From contig JAWXCI010000055.1 in assembly GCA_034408895.1 (NCBI GenBank), positions 1-64,000 on the forward strand: a stretch of 64,000 nt of DNA. Reading direction: 5' to 3'. This document shows positions 1-8,815 of the stretch, in pieces. Positions within the stretch are counted from its first letter, which is position 1; every line of letters begins with the position of its first letter. The notes under the pieces were generated by a model. The model was not told where the DNA came from. It worked only from the letters and a program-made list of their open reading frames with translations, and did no database searches. The DNA is from UBA4660 sp034408895 (GTDB lineage: Bacteria; Bacteroidota; Bacteroidia; Flavobacteriales_D; Sanyastnellaceae). The position numbers and the translations under genes are program-made.

Positions 1-2225
1 GGTGCTTCGAAAGAATACCAAACTGTTTTGCCGGTTACCGCTGCACATGCATTAGAAGGACTATCCCCACCGGTTGCGCATTTGGTAGAACCCATAACCG
101 GTGCGTCATCAAGAACAAGTGCAATTGCATCATCGCAAACATCATTGGGTTGCGAACAAGCAGAGGCTTCCAAGCTACCTATGTCAACAGTACCGAGAAG
201 TATGCGCGCATTTCCAGCCACATCATAAGCCTGTGTTACCAGTGAATTGTCACCGGTATTTATACCGACCGATGCGGGCTGTAGTGCATATTGAAAATTT
301 GCAGCATCCGTGTAAAGTGGATTTACGTAATAAACCGCCACTCCTTCAATGACTGGACTCAATTCTTCTCCCTGCAAAATGCAGTGGTGAACATCCAGGC
401 CACTTCCCTGAATAGCTCCAATGCTGGTGTCGAATAAATCATTGCCCCAGATGACAGTGTTGGCTACTTCACCATTTGCACCTTCCACCACTGCATAGAA
501 TTCCCAGTTCACTTCGTTGCCTTCAAAAGTGCATCCGGTCATGTCCATTGTTCCTGCGCTGTTATGATTTACAATGCCAATGTTTGCGATGTTGTCCACG
601 AACAAGCAATTCTCAATGGTAGTTCCGTAACTCCAATCAATGGCACCACCTATATGCGATTCATTGCCAAGGAAAATAGTGTTGAGGAAAACGGAATTCG
701 CGAATGTGGTGACTGCACCTCCGGTATAGTCAGTGTGGTTGGCAAATGCAAAACAATTGTTCATGGTGAAAGTTCCTGTGCTGTATTCAATCAACGCTGC
801 ACCTCCACTGTCTTCGTGAACGCCAGCTCCATTTGCGTAACCCCCATGAATAGAGAAGCCATCAATGAGAAAACTTCCGGTTGCATCATCGGCAAAAAGA
901 ACATGATATGCATTGTCTGTTGCTAAAAATTGAGAGCCGATATTTCCGCTTAAATCAGATACGTTGTCGAACCAGTTTCTATCATCGAGGGAAGTTTCGC
1001 CACCGGCAAATCCACCATAAACCGGCACATTGTTTTTCAGCACAAACGATTCGTTTCTATTGTTAGTGAAGGAAGTAAAATAAGTTCCATCGGCCACCCA
1101 AATTTGTTGTCCTTCTATTGCGTTGTTCAATGCTTCATGCAAATCAGTGTATGCTTCTTCCCAACTTGAACCGTTGTTCAAACCCGATGCACTCAAGTCA
1201 ACATAGTAGATAGAGAGTGTTTGATTTTCATAACAACCGATGTCCACCGTGCCATCGAAGGAGCGCGTGTTGTGATTGAGGTCAAGGTTCAATTGCGTGA
1301 ACGAATTGTCACCTGCGTTTCGTGCCGGAGAAAGAAATTGAAGTGTAAAATCATTTGCGGCTTCATTGGTGAACAATGGGTCTGCCGCATTTTGATAACC
1401 GTCTAACAGGCAATTCGCGATTGTTGATACCATCCCCCCGCCAATTTCAACATATCCATCATTCCAAATAATGGAGTTGTAGAAATAACATGGTTGACCG
1501 ATACCTGCCCCAATCGTTGTTCCATTTGATCCGGTAATATTTTGAACAATGGTGCATTCAATCACAAACAGTTCGTCACCAATATCTCCAAAGTAGTGTG
1601 TGCCGTAAATAATACTCCCGATAACATCATCCGTTTCATTGTCGCGAATAAGACAATTGTCAAGAGTTGTTGCACTCGAACTAGAGGTGACAGCAGAAGA
1701 GCCTCCATCCGAAAAGTTATCATAAATACTGCAATGCCTCAGTAACGCTTCCGAGTCATTAATGTACACGGCACCAAAAACCTCACTATACGATTTCCGA
1801 ATTTCAAATCCATCAATAAGAACCCCCTCCACATCTGCTCCGTTCACGAAAATGATATGCCTTGTGTTGTCAGTTTCATCATTGTTCACACCAATCGCTC
1901 CGCTCAAAATTGTAACGTTCACAGCCCAGTCACGTTGGCTGCGTGAAGTTTCGGTTCCAAGGAATCCGCCATACAATTCAACACCATCAATTATTTCGAA
2001 AGCTATGTCGCGGTTGTTGGTTGTGGTTGGTTTGTAAATGCCCTCAGCCACCCAAATTTCATCTCCTGAAACAGCGGCAGCAAGGGCGTCCTGCAAATCT
2101 TCATAGGCATTGGCCCATGTGTTTCCGTTGTTTAGTCCGGTAGCGTCTTTGTCCACACGGATGATTACAGCGTTGGCTGTTGCAACACCCAGCAGAACAG
2201 TGATAAGTAGAAATATTTTTTTCAT
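1..2225 (-). CDS. Large exported beta-helix repeat protein (partial, C-terminus beyond left edge)
   Basis: Starts at the ATG at 2225 with a clear signal peptide (MKKIFLLITVLLGVATANA) and stays open to the window edge, so about 740 residues are visible. Two long tandem copies of one module can be read, beginning near residues 22 and 340. Each starts with a V-D-x-x-A/S-x-G-L-N-N-G motif, then W-x-x-A-Y-x-D-L and a YGGF...ET...R-D/N-W stretch, followed by irregular short Asn/Gly-rich turns typical of a right-handed parallel beta-helix. Near the left edge a Cys-bearing N-D-x-C-x-x-A-I segment and VWYSF begin another extracellular domain common in Bacteroidota. This is known from exported surface or polysaccharide-binding proteins; a T9SS tail would lie outside the window. 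Substrate unknown. Confidence 0.85.
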   Translation of the reverse strand, partial: MKKIFLLITVLLGVATANAVIIRVDKDATGLNNGNTWANAYEDLQDALAAAVSGDEIWVAEGIYKPTTTNNRDIAFEIIDGVELYGGFLGTETSRSQRDWAVNVTILSGAIGVNNDETDNTRHIIFVNGADVEGVLIDGFEIRKSYSEVFGAVYINDSEALLRHCSIYDNFSDGGSSAVTSSSSATTLDNCLIRDNETDDVIGSIIYGTHYFGDIGDELFVIECTIVQNITGSNGTTIGAGIGQPCYFYNSIIWNDGYVEIGGGMVSTIANCLLDGYQNAADPLFTNEAANDFTLQFLSPARNAGDNSFTQLNLDLNHNTRSFDGTVDIGCYENQTLSIYYVDLSASGLNNGSSWEEAYTDLHEALNNAIEGQQIWVADGTYFTSFTNNRNESFVLKNNVPVYGGFAGGETSLDDRNWFDNVSDLSGNIGSQFLATDNAYHVLFADDATGSFLIDGFSIHGGYANGAGVHEDSGGAALIEYSTGTFTMNNCFAFANHTDYTGGAVTTFANSVFLNTIFLGNESHIGGAIDWSYGTTIENCLFVDNIANIGIVNHNSAGTMDMTGCTFEGNEVNWEFYAVVEGANGEVANTVIWGNDLFDTSIGAIQGSGLDVHHCILQGEELSPVIEGVAVYYVNPLYTDAANFQYALQPASVGINTGDNSLVTQAYDVAGNARILLGTVDIGSLEASACSQPNDVCDDAIALVLDDAPVMGSTKCATGGDSPSNACAAVTGKTVWYSFEA

Positions 2226-2265
2226 TGGTTTGGTTAGTTAAATTACTATTTGGTCAATACAATTT

Positions 2266-2457
2266 TCATTTTATTTCAATATGACTTGCTTCCGTTCTGT
2301 TGCGCACATTCAGTTTTTTGAAAAGTGATTTCATGTGGGTCTTCACGGTGTTTACAGAAAGGTCGAGGGCTTCCGCAATTTCTTCATTCTTTTTTCCGAG
2401 GCGGATGAGCAGAAGAATTTGTCGTTCTCTTTCGGTGAGGTCAATAGGTTTTGGCAT
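2266..2457 (-). CDS. Orphan LuxR/GerE-type helix-turn-helix protein, 63 aa
   Basis: The whole protein is one GerE DNA-binding domain: L-T-E-R-E-R-Q-I-L-L-L-I near the start, E-E-I-A-E-A-L and the recognition helix S-V-N-T-V-K-T-H, then K-K-L-N-V-R-N-R-T-E. I chose the ATG at 2457 over a TTG at 2478 because the family starts just before the T-x-R-E motif. There is no receiver domain. The same V-N-T-x-K-T-H and L-x-V-R-N-R-T-E signature is in the full-length response regulator at 4173-4793, so it may be a truncated paralogue competing for, or sharing, the same operators. A 7-bp perfect palindrome lies upstream at 2506-2521. Target genes cannot be told from the sequence. Confidence 0.7.
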   Translation of the reverse strand: MPKPIDLTERERQILLLIRLGKKNEEIAEALDLSVNTVKTHMKSLFKKLNVRNRTEASHIEIK

Positions 2458-2505
2458 CGTTAAAAAATTTCGGGGCAAAGGAGAGGGGTTGCGGAGAAAC
2501 GACTC

Positions 2506-2521
2506 TCACCCGAACGGGTGA
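2506..2521. promoter_or_regulatory. Palindrome upstream of the orphan LuxR-type gene
   Basis: TCACCCG-AA-CGGGTGA is a perfect 7-bp inverted repeat with a 2-base centre, between the divergent LuxR-type gene and the CotH-like gene. It has the size of a dimer operator but could also be an RNA hairpin. No other copy was noticed in the window. Confidence 0.35.
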
Positions 2522-2623
2522 AAGCTTGCCCAAGCCTGTTTGGCAATCTACAATTGCATCCCGCGTTAAACTTTATCTTGACTTCTCCATCCAACAGCAG
2601 TAAAACCTTGTAATCAAAATTGT

Positions 2624-3865
2624 ATGAGAATTTTTTTGCTCTTTACGTTTCTTCTTCTAAACAATCTTGCGGAGGGTCAAAACCCGGGCGACAACATCTT
2701 CAACTCCGGACAACTCATTCACGAAGTCCGAATCACTTTTCCATTTGCCGATTGGCACGACACGCTGATGGAATACCACACCATTGGCGATGCACTGGAC
2801 TCCAACATTTATGTGATGGGCATGCTTGAGTTCGATGGCGAGGTGTTGGACAGCGTAGGCTTTAAATACAAAGGCAACAGCAGTTACAATAATCCATCGG
2901 TAAAGAAGAGCTGGAAAATTTCTACTGAGGAATTTGTTTCATCGAATGAGGTGGATGACTTGAATGAGTTCAATTTGAACAACGGTTTCAAAGACCCCAG
3001 CATGTTGCGCGAAAAACTCATGCTCGATTTTTTCAGGCATTACAACTTGCCCGCACCGCGATGTGATTTTGCGAATGTGTACGTGAATGATGAGTTGTGG
3101 GGATTCTATTCATTGATTGAAGAAGTGGACAAGAAATTTCTGCAATCGCATTTTGGAAATGATAGTGGCAACCTTTACAAAGGCGACCCACATGGTGATT
3201 TGCGATGCCTTGGAAATAATATTGACCCTTACACAGACAACTACGAAAAAAAAACCAACGAAACGGAAAACGACTGGAGCGATTTGCTTTGGATGATTGA
3301 CAACCTTAACAATTCAACGGCTGAAGATTTTGTGGATTCACTCAACTCAAGTTTCAACACTGAAGCTTACATGAAGAGTTGGGTTACGTCCATCATGTTC
3401 TCGCAATTCGACAGTTATACCGGCAGTGGGCACAACTATTTCATCTATCACAACCAAGATTCGAATCAGTTTGAATGGATAAACTGGGATGTGAATGAAG
3501 CGTTCGGGAGTTTTACTGTGGGCGGACAGATTGATGATATGCTAACGGTTCCGATTGACTACATACCGGCACCTGCAACCAATCGTCCGCTGCACAACAA
3601 GATGAAAGAGGAAGATGTGTATTGGGATGCTTACCGAAGTTTTATGTGCAATGCGCTAAGCAATTATTTCAATCCTGGTTTTATGTTTCCGATTATTGAT
3701 TCTCTCTACACAGCGATACAACAGGATGTGTATGCAGCACCCAACTCACTTTTTCCCGACAACCAATTCGACCAGAACATGGATGAAAGTGTGAACAACC
3801 TTCTTGGTTTGAAACCATTCATCGAACAGCGATATGAATTTCTGATGAGTGAGTTGGAGGGATGA
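2624..3865 (+). CDS. CotH kinase-family exported protein, frameshifted before its T9SS tail
   Basis: 413 residues with a signal peptide (about residues 1-18) and a CotH-type fold: V-R-I-T-F near residue 36, G-F-K-Y-K-G-N-S-S near 80, L-N-N-G-F-K-D-P-S-M-L-R-E-K in the middle, N-V-Y-V-N-D-E-L-W-G-F-Y-S-L-I-E-E-V-D, and the late W-I-N-W-D-V-N-E-A-F motif. CotH proteins are atypical kinases in spore coats and occur widely as exported proteins in Bacteroidota, where their substrates are mostly unknown. The frame stops at 3863-3865 just after the domain, and the next 95 codons in the +1 frame encode a T9SS sorting domain. The original protein was very likely about 508 residues. Confidence 0.85.
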   Translation: MRIFLLFTFLLLNNLAEGQNPGDNIFNSGQLIHEVRITFPFADWHDTLMEYHTIGDALDSNIYVMGMLEFDGEVLDSVGFKYKGNSSYNNPSVKKSWKISTEEFVSSNEVDDLNEFNLNNGFKDPSMLREKLMLDFFRHYNLPAPRCDFANVYVNDELWGFYSLIEEVDKKFLQSHFGNDSGNLYKGDPHGDLRCLGNNIDPYTDNYEKKTNETENDWSDLLWMIDNLNNSTAEDFVDSLNSSFNTEAYMKSWVTSIMFSQFDSYTGSGHNYFIYHNQDSNQFEWINWDVNEAFGSFTVGGQIDDMLTVPIDYIPAPATNRPLHNKMKEEDVYWDAYRSFMCNALSNYFNPGFMFPIIDSLYTAIQQDVYAAPNSLFPDNQFDQNMDESVNNLLGLKPFIEQRYEFLMSELEG

Positions 3866-4148
3866 ATGCACAACTATTTCTTCTATTGTAACAGCTCAAG
3901 AAATGGTCGCTGAAGTTTTTCCAATTCCAGCGTATGATTTTGTGCAAGTGAAATTGCCAGCCAGTTTGCAATCCGTTCAATTGCTGCAAATCCTCGACAG
4001 CACCGGACGTGCAATCTCACCAAGCGATTTTTCAATTGTAAGCAATGGCTGCTTGTTTTCTGTTGCCTCGCTTTCCTCAGGAATTTATTTTGGTGAGTTG
4101 GTACTGGTTGATGGCTCGACAGCAACTTTCAAATTAGTGAGGGAGTGA
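3861..4148 (+). pseudogene. T9SS type A sorting domain split from the CotH-like gene by a +1 frameshift
   Basis: This frame gives a classical type A tail: E-V-F-P-I-P-A near its start (usual form F-P-N-P-A), L-L-Q-I-L-D-S-T-G-R in the middle, L-S-S-G-I-Y-F-G and a Lys-Leu-Val-Arg-Glu end. It follows the CotH frame directly. Removing one G from the GGG run at 3859-3861 joins the two frames as E-L-E-D-E-C-T-T with no other change. A GTG at 3849 could in principle start it separately, but an exported tail without a signal peptide makes no sense. It is either a recent one-base insertion or an assembly error. Confidence 0.75.
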
Positions 4149-4172
4149 TTTCGTTTTCGCGTTTATGTGAGA

Positions 4173-4793
4173 TCATCCCAGCAGTTTATTCAACTTAAAC
4201 ATCACCTCTGTCCGATTCCGCACATCTAGTTTTTCATAGAGGTTGAGCAAATGAGTTTTGATAGTGTTCACCGAGAGAAAAATCGCTTCACCAATTTCCT
4301 TGTTTGATTTTCCTTCGCGCAAGAGGTTCAGGATTTCGAACTCACGTTCACTGATGGGATTGGGTAAGTGCGAATTGATGAAAGTGATATTGAACGCTGG
4401 AGAAAAATTGGTTCTGGCGCTCATGTGGTTGAACACTGCAATTTCCAGTGAAGTGAGCAAATCGTTTTCATCAAAAGGTTTCAGCAGGTAGCCGGAGGGC
4501 CGCGTTTCTTTCACACGCTCAATTGTACTTCGGTCGGCATGTGAAGTAAGAAACACAAATGGAATGTGATAGAGTTTGTTTATCTCCTGCGCCACTTCCA
4601 CGCCATCGGGTTTGCCACCCAGGTTGATGTCGAGAAGCGCAGCGTCAGGTTTTGTTTCCGCCAGAAGTTCGAGCGCCTTAGTTCCACTGTTCGCAATTCC
4701 TGCAACGATAAAATCCACATCACGCAGGTAAGCAGCAATGTCTTCAGCCACCAGTGGTTCGTCTTCTACTATCAGGATTTTTACTCTGGACAT
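4173..4793 (-). CDS. Response regulator, receiver plus LuxR-type HTH
   Basis: 206 residues. Receiver domain at about 1-120 with the acidic pair E10-D11, phosphoacceptor D55 in L-L-D-I-N-L-G, the T/S switch in F-L-T-S-H-A and conserved Lys in L-L-K-P-F. A GerE helix-turn-helix follows at about 142-206 (I-S-E-R-E-F-E-I-L, recognition helix S-V-N-T-I-K-T-H). It lies 118 bases downstream of the TPR histidine kinase on the same strand, so the two form a likely cognate pair in one transcript. Its DNA-binding half resembles the orphan domain at 2266-2457. Regulated genes unknown; the neighbouring CotH-like gene is a candidate by position only. Confidence 0.92.
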   Translation of the reverse strand: MSRVKILIVEDEPLVAEDIAAYLRDVDFIVAGIANSGTKALELLAETKPDAALLDINLGGKPDGVEVAQEINKLYHIPFVFLTSHADRSTIERVKETRPSGYLLKPFDENDLLTSLEIAVFNHMSARTNFSPAFNITFINSHLPNPISEREFEILNLLREGKSNKEIGEAIFLSVNTIKTHLLNLYEKLDVRNRTEVMFKLNKLLG

Positions 4794-4811
4794 TTTGTTG
4801 TCGAGATTTGC

Positions 4812-4839
4812 GTATTGGGATATGAGTATTGAGATATGA
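4812..4839. repeat. Heptamer-period array between response regulator and kinase genes
   Basis: Four consecutive 7-bp words: GTATTGG, GATATGA, GTATTGA, GATATGA, making a 14-bp near-perfect direct repeat just upstream of the response-regulator start at 4793. It belongs to a class of fixed-period spacer arrays seen repeatedly in this window. Confidence 0.6.
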
Positions 4840-4911
4840 ACCTGACTCTATCTTAAATCAATTCATTCTTCTTTCTCATTGTTTATGGATGGTTCTAAGT
4901 CTAATAGCTGG

Positions 4912-6828
4912 TCATGCAGCTTTTTTGTAACTCTTAATCACCATCGTCACCACCGTTCCGTTTTCATTTTTCACTTCCCATTGCGCATTCAGTTTTTGTG
5001 CAAAGGCCTCAATCATTTTCATTCCGAAAGAATCTTTTCTTGCGCTATCTGGATTATACCCAACACCGTTATCTGAAACTTCGAGTTTCAAACCTTCGGA
5101 AGTTTCTTTTAAAGAAACACGGAGTTTAGGATTGATCGAATTTGAGAATGCATACTTCAGCGCATTAGTGATAAGTTCATTCAAAATCAATCCGAGTGGA
5201 ATGGTAGTGTCCACATCGAGGTTCAGTTTGTCAATGTCGGTTTCGAAAACAATTTCATCCTTGTCCACTTTGTATGAGTTGAATAGACTCTCACTCAACT
5301 TGCGGATATAGTCGCCTACGTCAATGCCCGTCAGGTTTTCTTCGCTGTAAAGATTCTGGTGAATGATGGCCATGCTCTTCACACGATTGCGGCTTTCGTT
5401 CACGGCCTCCAGTGCTTTTTCGTCCTGAATCTCGCGGCTTTGAATGCTCAGTAAACTTGATACCACCTGCAAATTGTTTTTCACACGGTGATGAATTTCC
5501 CGCAGGAGGATCTCCTTTTCGCTTAGTGCTTTTTGGATGAGGGAGTTTTTTTCTCCTAGTTTTTTGTTGTTACGGGTTTTGTTCAGCACCACGTAAACTG
5601 CCAGTGATAGAAGCAATAAAGCCAGCACAATTCCGCCATAAAGCAATTGTTCCGATTTTTTATTCTCCGCAATTTTCAGGTTAGCGATTTCAAGATCTTG
5701 CTGGCGTTGCTTGGTTTCGAACTGTGCTTCCAGTTTTTCAATTTCCTGCATACGTTCATCGGTTTGCAACTGTGTGGTAAGCTCGGTGTGTTTTTGCAAA
5801 TGAGAATAAGCTGCTTCGAAATTCTTCACTCCGGCTTGTGCCAATGCAAGTTCAAGTTCAAGTTGTTTCCTGGTTTCAAGTTGTGAGGAATCTCCCAGCA
5901 TTTCCATCACATTGTTGCCATGTGCAATTGCCTCATCATATTTTTTGAGGTTCACTTCTGCTTTTATCAAACTCAATATGTGGATTGGAACAATTTGCGG
6001 ATCCATGTCGCTTGAGTAGGATGCTTCTAATTGATTCTCCGCTTCGGCATACTTGCCGGTTTGCAGCAATGAGACACCCAGCGAAGAGCGGCAACGGACT
6101 ATCTCAGCGGTGTTGTTCGTCTCTGTGTAGATTTCGAGAGCTTCATTGATATACTCTATTGACTTCTCATAGTTTTTTAGATAAGACCATGCGATGCCGA
6201 TATTCATTGTGGAAGCAGCATAGCCTTCCGTGTCGCCAAGTTTTTTCTTTAGTGCCGCGGAGCGCTCATAGATTTCTATTGCCTTATCATACTTCTGCTG
6301 GTTGCGGTAAATCACTCCTATGTTATTGAGGGTTTGCGATTCACGAAGCTCATCCGGATATTTTTTCCAATGCGCCAACGCCCCCAGGTAGTTCTCCATT
6401 GCCTTGTTATAGTCGCCTCCATAGAACAATGCAACACCGGCTGAATTCATGCAGTTGCCGACATATTCGGTGTTGCCCAGTTTTTCAAAAAGCGATTTTG
6501 CAATTTCAAATTGCGCAACAGCTTCCTGTGTTTTTCCGGCAACATCAAGAGCGATTGCCTTTGTGTAATTGCAGCGGGCAATGCCATCATCAGATTTCAG
6601 CGAAGTGGCCAGGGCAAGTCCTTTTTCTGCCCATTTCACAGCTTCATCAGGTTGTTCCATTTGCAATGAAATGGAAATTTCCCGCAACATGGAAACTTTG
6701 GCGGTGTCCTCTTTCATTGTTGTAAGGATTGCTTTAAGGCTATCTGCTTTTGATTGACAAAAACCAGCCTTCGGTGTTAAACAGAGGAGTAAGCAGGTGA
6801 TGAATAAATGCAGGCGGTGTGATTTCAT
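4912..6828 (-). CDS. TPR-containing sensor histidine kinase (HisKA_2 type)
   Basis: 638 residues from the ATG at 6828, which begins a proper signal sequence (L-F-I-T-C-L-L-L-C-L). Longer upstream in-frame starts would run into the pyrF promoter. Residues about 25-350 are tetratricopeptide repeats (for example N-N-I-G-V-I-Y-R-N-Q-Q-K-Y-D-K-A-I), then a coiled coil, one membrane helix near 395-415, and the kinase core. The phosphorylatable His is in E-I-H-H-R-V-K-N-N-L-Q near residue 446, the HisKA_2/HWE-like motif. The ATP-binding N box is L-I-L-N-E-L-I-T-N-A-L-K-Y-A-F and the G box D-N-G-V-G-Y. Periplasmic TPRs probably sense a protein or peptide signal. It is transcribed ahead of the response regulator at 4173-4793. 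Confidence 0.93.
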   Translation of the reverse strand: MKSHRLHLFITCLLLCLTPKAGFCQSKADSLKAILTTMKEDTAKVSMLREISISLQMEQPDEAVKWAEKGLALATSLKSDDGIARCNYTKAIALDVAGKTQEAVAQFEIAKSLFEKLGNTEYVGNCMNSAGVALFYGGDYNKAMENYLGALAHWKKYPDELRESQTLNNIGVIYRNQQKYDKAIEIYERSAALKKKLGDTEGYAASTMNIGIAWSYLKNYEKSIEYINEALEIYTETNNTAEIVRCRSSLGVSLLQTGKYAEAENQLEASYSSDMDPQIVPIHILSLIKAEVNLKKYDEAIAHGNNVMEMLGDSSQLETRKQLELELALAQAGVKNFEAAYSHLQKHTELTTQLQTDERMQEIEKLEAQFETKQRQQDLEIANLKIAENKKSEQLLYGGIVLALLLLSLAVYVVLNKTRNNKKLGEKNSLIQKALSEKEILLREIHHRVKNNLQVVSSLLSIQSREIQDEKALEAVNESRNRVKSMAIIHQNLYSEENLTGIDVGDYIRKLSESLFNSYKVDKDEIVFETDIDKLNLDVDTTIPLGLILNELITNALKYAFSNSINPKLRVSLKETSEGLKLEVSDNGVGYNPDSARKDSFGMKMIEAFAQKLNAQWEVKNENGTVVTMVIKSYKKAA

Positions 6829-6918
6829 ATTGCACAATCTTGCAGTCGAAAGTAAAGAAACTAGAATTGGAACGGGAAGCATGGAAGTTGTTCCGCCTAA
6901 TTTCGCCCGAGGAAAAAT

Positions 6919-7716
6919 ATGAACCGCAACGAACTCATTCAACTTATCCGCCTGCGCAAAAGTTTTTTATGTGTTGGCCTCGATACGGATCGTGAAAAAA
7001 TTCCGGACGGAATTTCCATTCTCGACTTCAACAAAAAAATTATTGATGCCACGAGAGATTTGTGTGTGGCTTACAAACCGAACCTCGCATTCTATGAATG
7101 TCTCGGTCCTCATGGGTGGGAGATTCTTGATGAAACCGTAAAGTACATTGGCAATGAACACTTCACCATTGCTGACGCCAAACGGGGCGACATTGGAAAC
7201 ACATCGAACTATTACGCAAAAACATTTTTTGAGAAATACAATTTTGATTCGGTGACCGTTGCTCCTTACATGGGTCGCGATAGCGTGGAGCCGTTTCTTA
7301 AACACACAGGGAAGTGGGCCATCATACTTGCACTCACTTCGAATCCTGGTGCGGATAATTTCGAGATGAAAGATGTGGGCGCACTAAAACTTTTTGAAGA
7401 AGTGCTGGGCCAATCATCAAACTGGGGAAATGAAGACAACACAATGTACGTGATTGGAGCAACACGCGCTGAAATGCTTCGTGATGTCAGAAAAATTGTT
7501 CCCCATCATTTCCTTCTTGTACCCGGAGTGGGAGCACAGGGTGGAAGTTTACAGGAGGTTGCGAAGTATGGAATGACAAAGGACTGCGGACTTCTTGTCA
7601 ATGCTTCGCGCAGTATTCTTTATGCTTCATCGGGTAAAGATTTTGTTGAAGCAGCAAGAAGTGAAGCAAAAAAAATACAACAGGAAATGGCGGAGTTGCT
7701 CGAGGGTTCTGTTTGA
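6919..7716 (+). CDS. pyrF: Orotidine 5'-phosphate decarboxylase
   Basis: 265 residues; converts OMP to UMP in pyrimidine synthesis. The catalytic signature I-A-D-A-K-R-G-D-I-G-N is present, with F-L-C-V-G-L-D-T-D near the start and V-P-G-V-G-A-Q-G-G near the end. The length and motif spacing fit the longer subfamily common in Bacteroidota and mycobacteria, not the short E. coli type. Starts at ATG 6919, 14 bases after a TAATTTCG promoter-like element (6898-6905), divergent from the kinase gene and convergent with gldB, which ends 6 bases away. Confidence 0.96.
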   Translation: MNRNELIQLIRLRKSFLCVGLDTDREKIPDGISILDFNKKIIDATRDLCVAYKPNLAFYECLGPHGWEILDETVKYIGNEHFTIADAKRGDIGNTSNYYAKTFFEKYNFDSVTVAPYMGRDSVEPFLKHTGKWAIILALTSNPGADNFEMKDVGALKLFEEVLGQSSNWGNEDNTMYVIGATRAEMLRDVRKIVPHHFLLVPGVGAQGGSLQEVAKYGMTKDCGLLVNASRSILYASSGKDFVEAARSEAKKIQQEMAELLEGSV

Positions 7717-7722
7717 ACGCAA

Positions 7723-8784
7723 CTACTTATCTGCGCGGTAGTCGCGAAGCATCGTTTGAAAATTGTAGTTGGTCATCAATTGTGCGAGTGTAGTTTCAGG
7801 ATGTGCCTTCATGTAGTCGCGCACAATTTGCAGCCCCATCCAGATGCCTAGTTGTGGTGGTGAGTCCTGTGGAATTGCCCCTGTATTAGTGAATGGCCCG
7901 TCATCAATCCATTTCTTAATCTCGAATTCTTTTGTTTCAAAAAGCACTTCCTGTTTAGCCAATTCCTTCCATGTATTCGCTTCATTTTTTTCTGCCCATT
8001 CGGTTTCAAGAGCTGTCCAGTTCATCTTGATAGAGTCCGGTGTGTGAGGCATCATGGCATCCAGCAGGTAGTAGCATTTTCCGTAAGAACAAATCGTATT
8101 GAGCAAATCATTCATACGGAAATGATGCTGGTTATGTACCAGCAGCCAACCCTTCATTGCATCGCTCGCCATGAATTGAGCCTTCATGTTTTCACGTCCA
8201 TACAAGGGAAAAATTTCAACCGGAAGCGATTGCACCAATTCGTTTTCCGGGCCTAAATAAAAATCCAGCCCAATGGCAAGCACACTATCTGTGGGATAAA
8301 TGCCGAAGTTGAGACCTGAATGGAAATAGACCACTTGGGGGATGAGGCTGTCGGGGAAATAGTGATGATAGTATTTGAAAGCCTCTTCCAGTTCAGTATC
8401 CACTGGTGCAATTTTTTCATCGGTATGTGCTGAGGTAATTCCCTCATAAGCCTCCTTCATATAAGGATCGATAACAAACATGTTGAGTAGAGTCACAGTG
8501 GAATCATCCGCACATGGGCCAGCCTGAAGAATTCCCTCCACATATTCACACCAGAAGGAGCCGTATTTGCCTTGTAGCCTTTTGCGCTCTTCGGCAGGTT
8601 TTGAAAACTCGATATTAAACACATCGCGGTCGAGGCGCAGTGTATTCAACTCAATTTTCTCTTCGGAAACATCCACCTGTTTCAGTGGATTGTCCTCGCA
8701 TGAAATGAACAGGAAGGTTGAAACAAATAAGGCGATCCGAAATTTTGAGCGCTGGTGTTGGTTTAAGTTTGGCACGTTCTTCAC
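7723..8784 (-). CDS. gldB: Gliding motility lipoprotein GldB
   Basis: 353 residues from a GTG at 8784. Lipoprotein signal with Cys29 in F-L-F-I-S-C. Family features visible: L-D-R-D-V-F-N near residue 50, Y-Y-H-H-Y-F-P-D-S-L-I-P in the middle, A-I-G-L-D-F-Y-L-G, G-K-C-Y-Y-L-L-D-A-M-M-P-H-T-P-D, W-A-E-K-N-E, and the C-terminal P-P-Q-L-G-I-W-M-G-L-Q-I-V-R. GldB is required for gliding in Flavobacterium johnsoniae; its exact function is not settled. In Flavobacterium the gene is usually followed by gldC and lies near nadE. Here nadE is close (9656) but no gldC is seen, because pyrF lies directly downstream in the opposite direction. Confidence 0.88.
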   Translation of the reverse strand: MKNVPNLNQHQRSKFRIALFVSTFLFISCEDNPLKQVDVSEEKIELNTLRLDRDVFNIEFSKPAEERKRLQGKYGSFWCEYVEGILQAGPCADDSTVTLLNMFVIDPYMKEAYEGITSAHTDEKIAPVDTELEEAFKYYHHYFPDSLIPQVVYFHSGLNFGIYPTDSVLAIGLDFYLGPENELVQSLPVEIFPLYGRENMKAQFMASDAMKGWLLVHNQHHFRMNDLLNTICSYGKCYYLLDAMMPHTPDSIKMNWTALETEWAEKNEANTWKELAKQEVLFETKEFEIKKWIDDGPFTNTGAIPQDSPPQLGIWMGLQIVRDYMKAHPETTLAQLMTNYNFQTMLRDYRADK

Positions 8785-8815
8785 GGGGCAAGAGTAAACT
8801 CACAAACCAACACAC

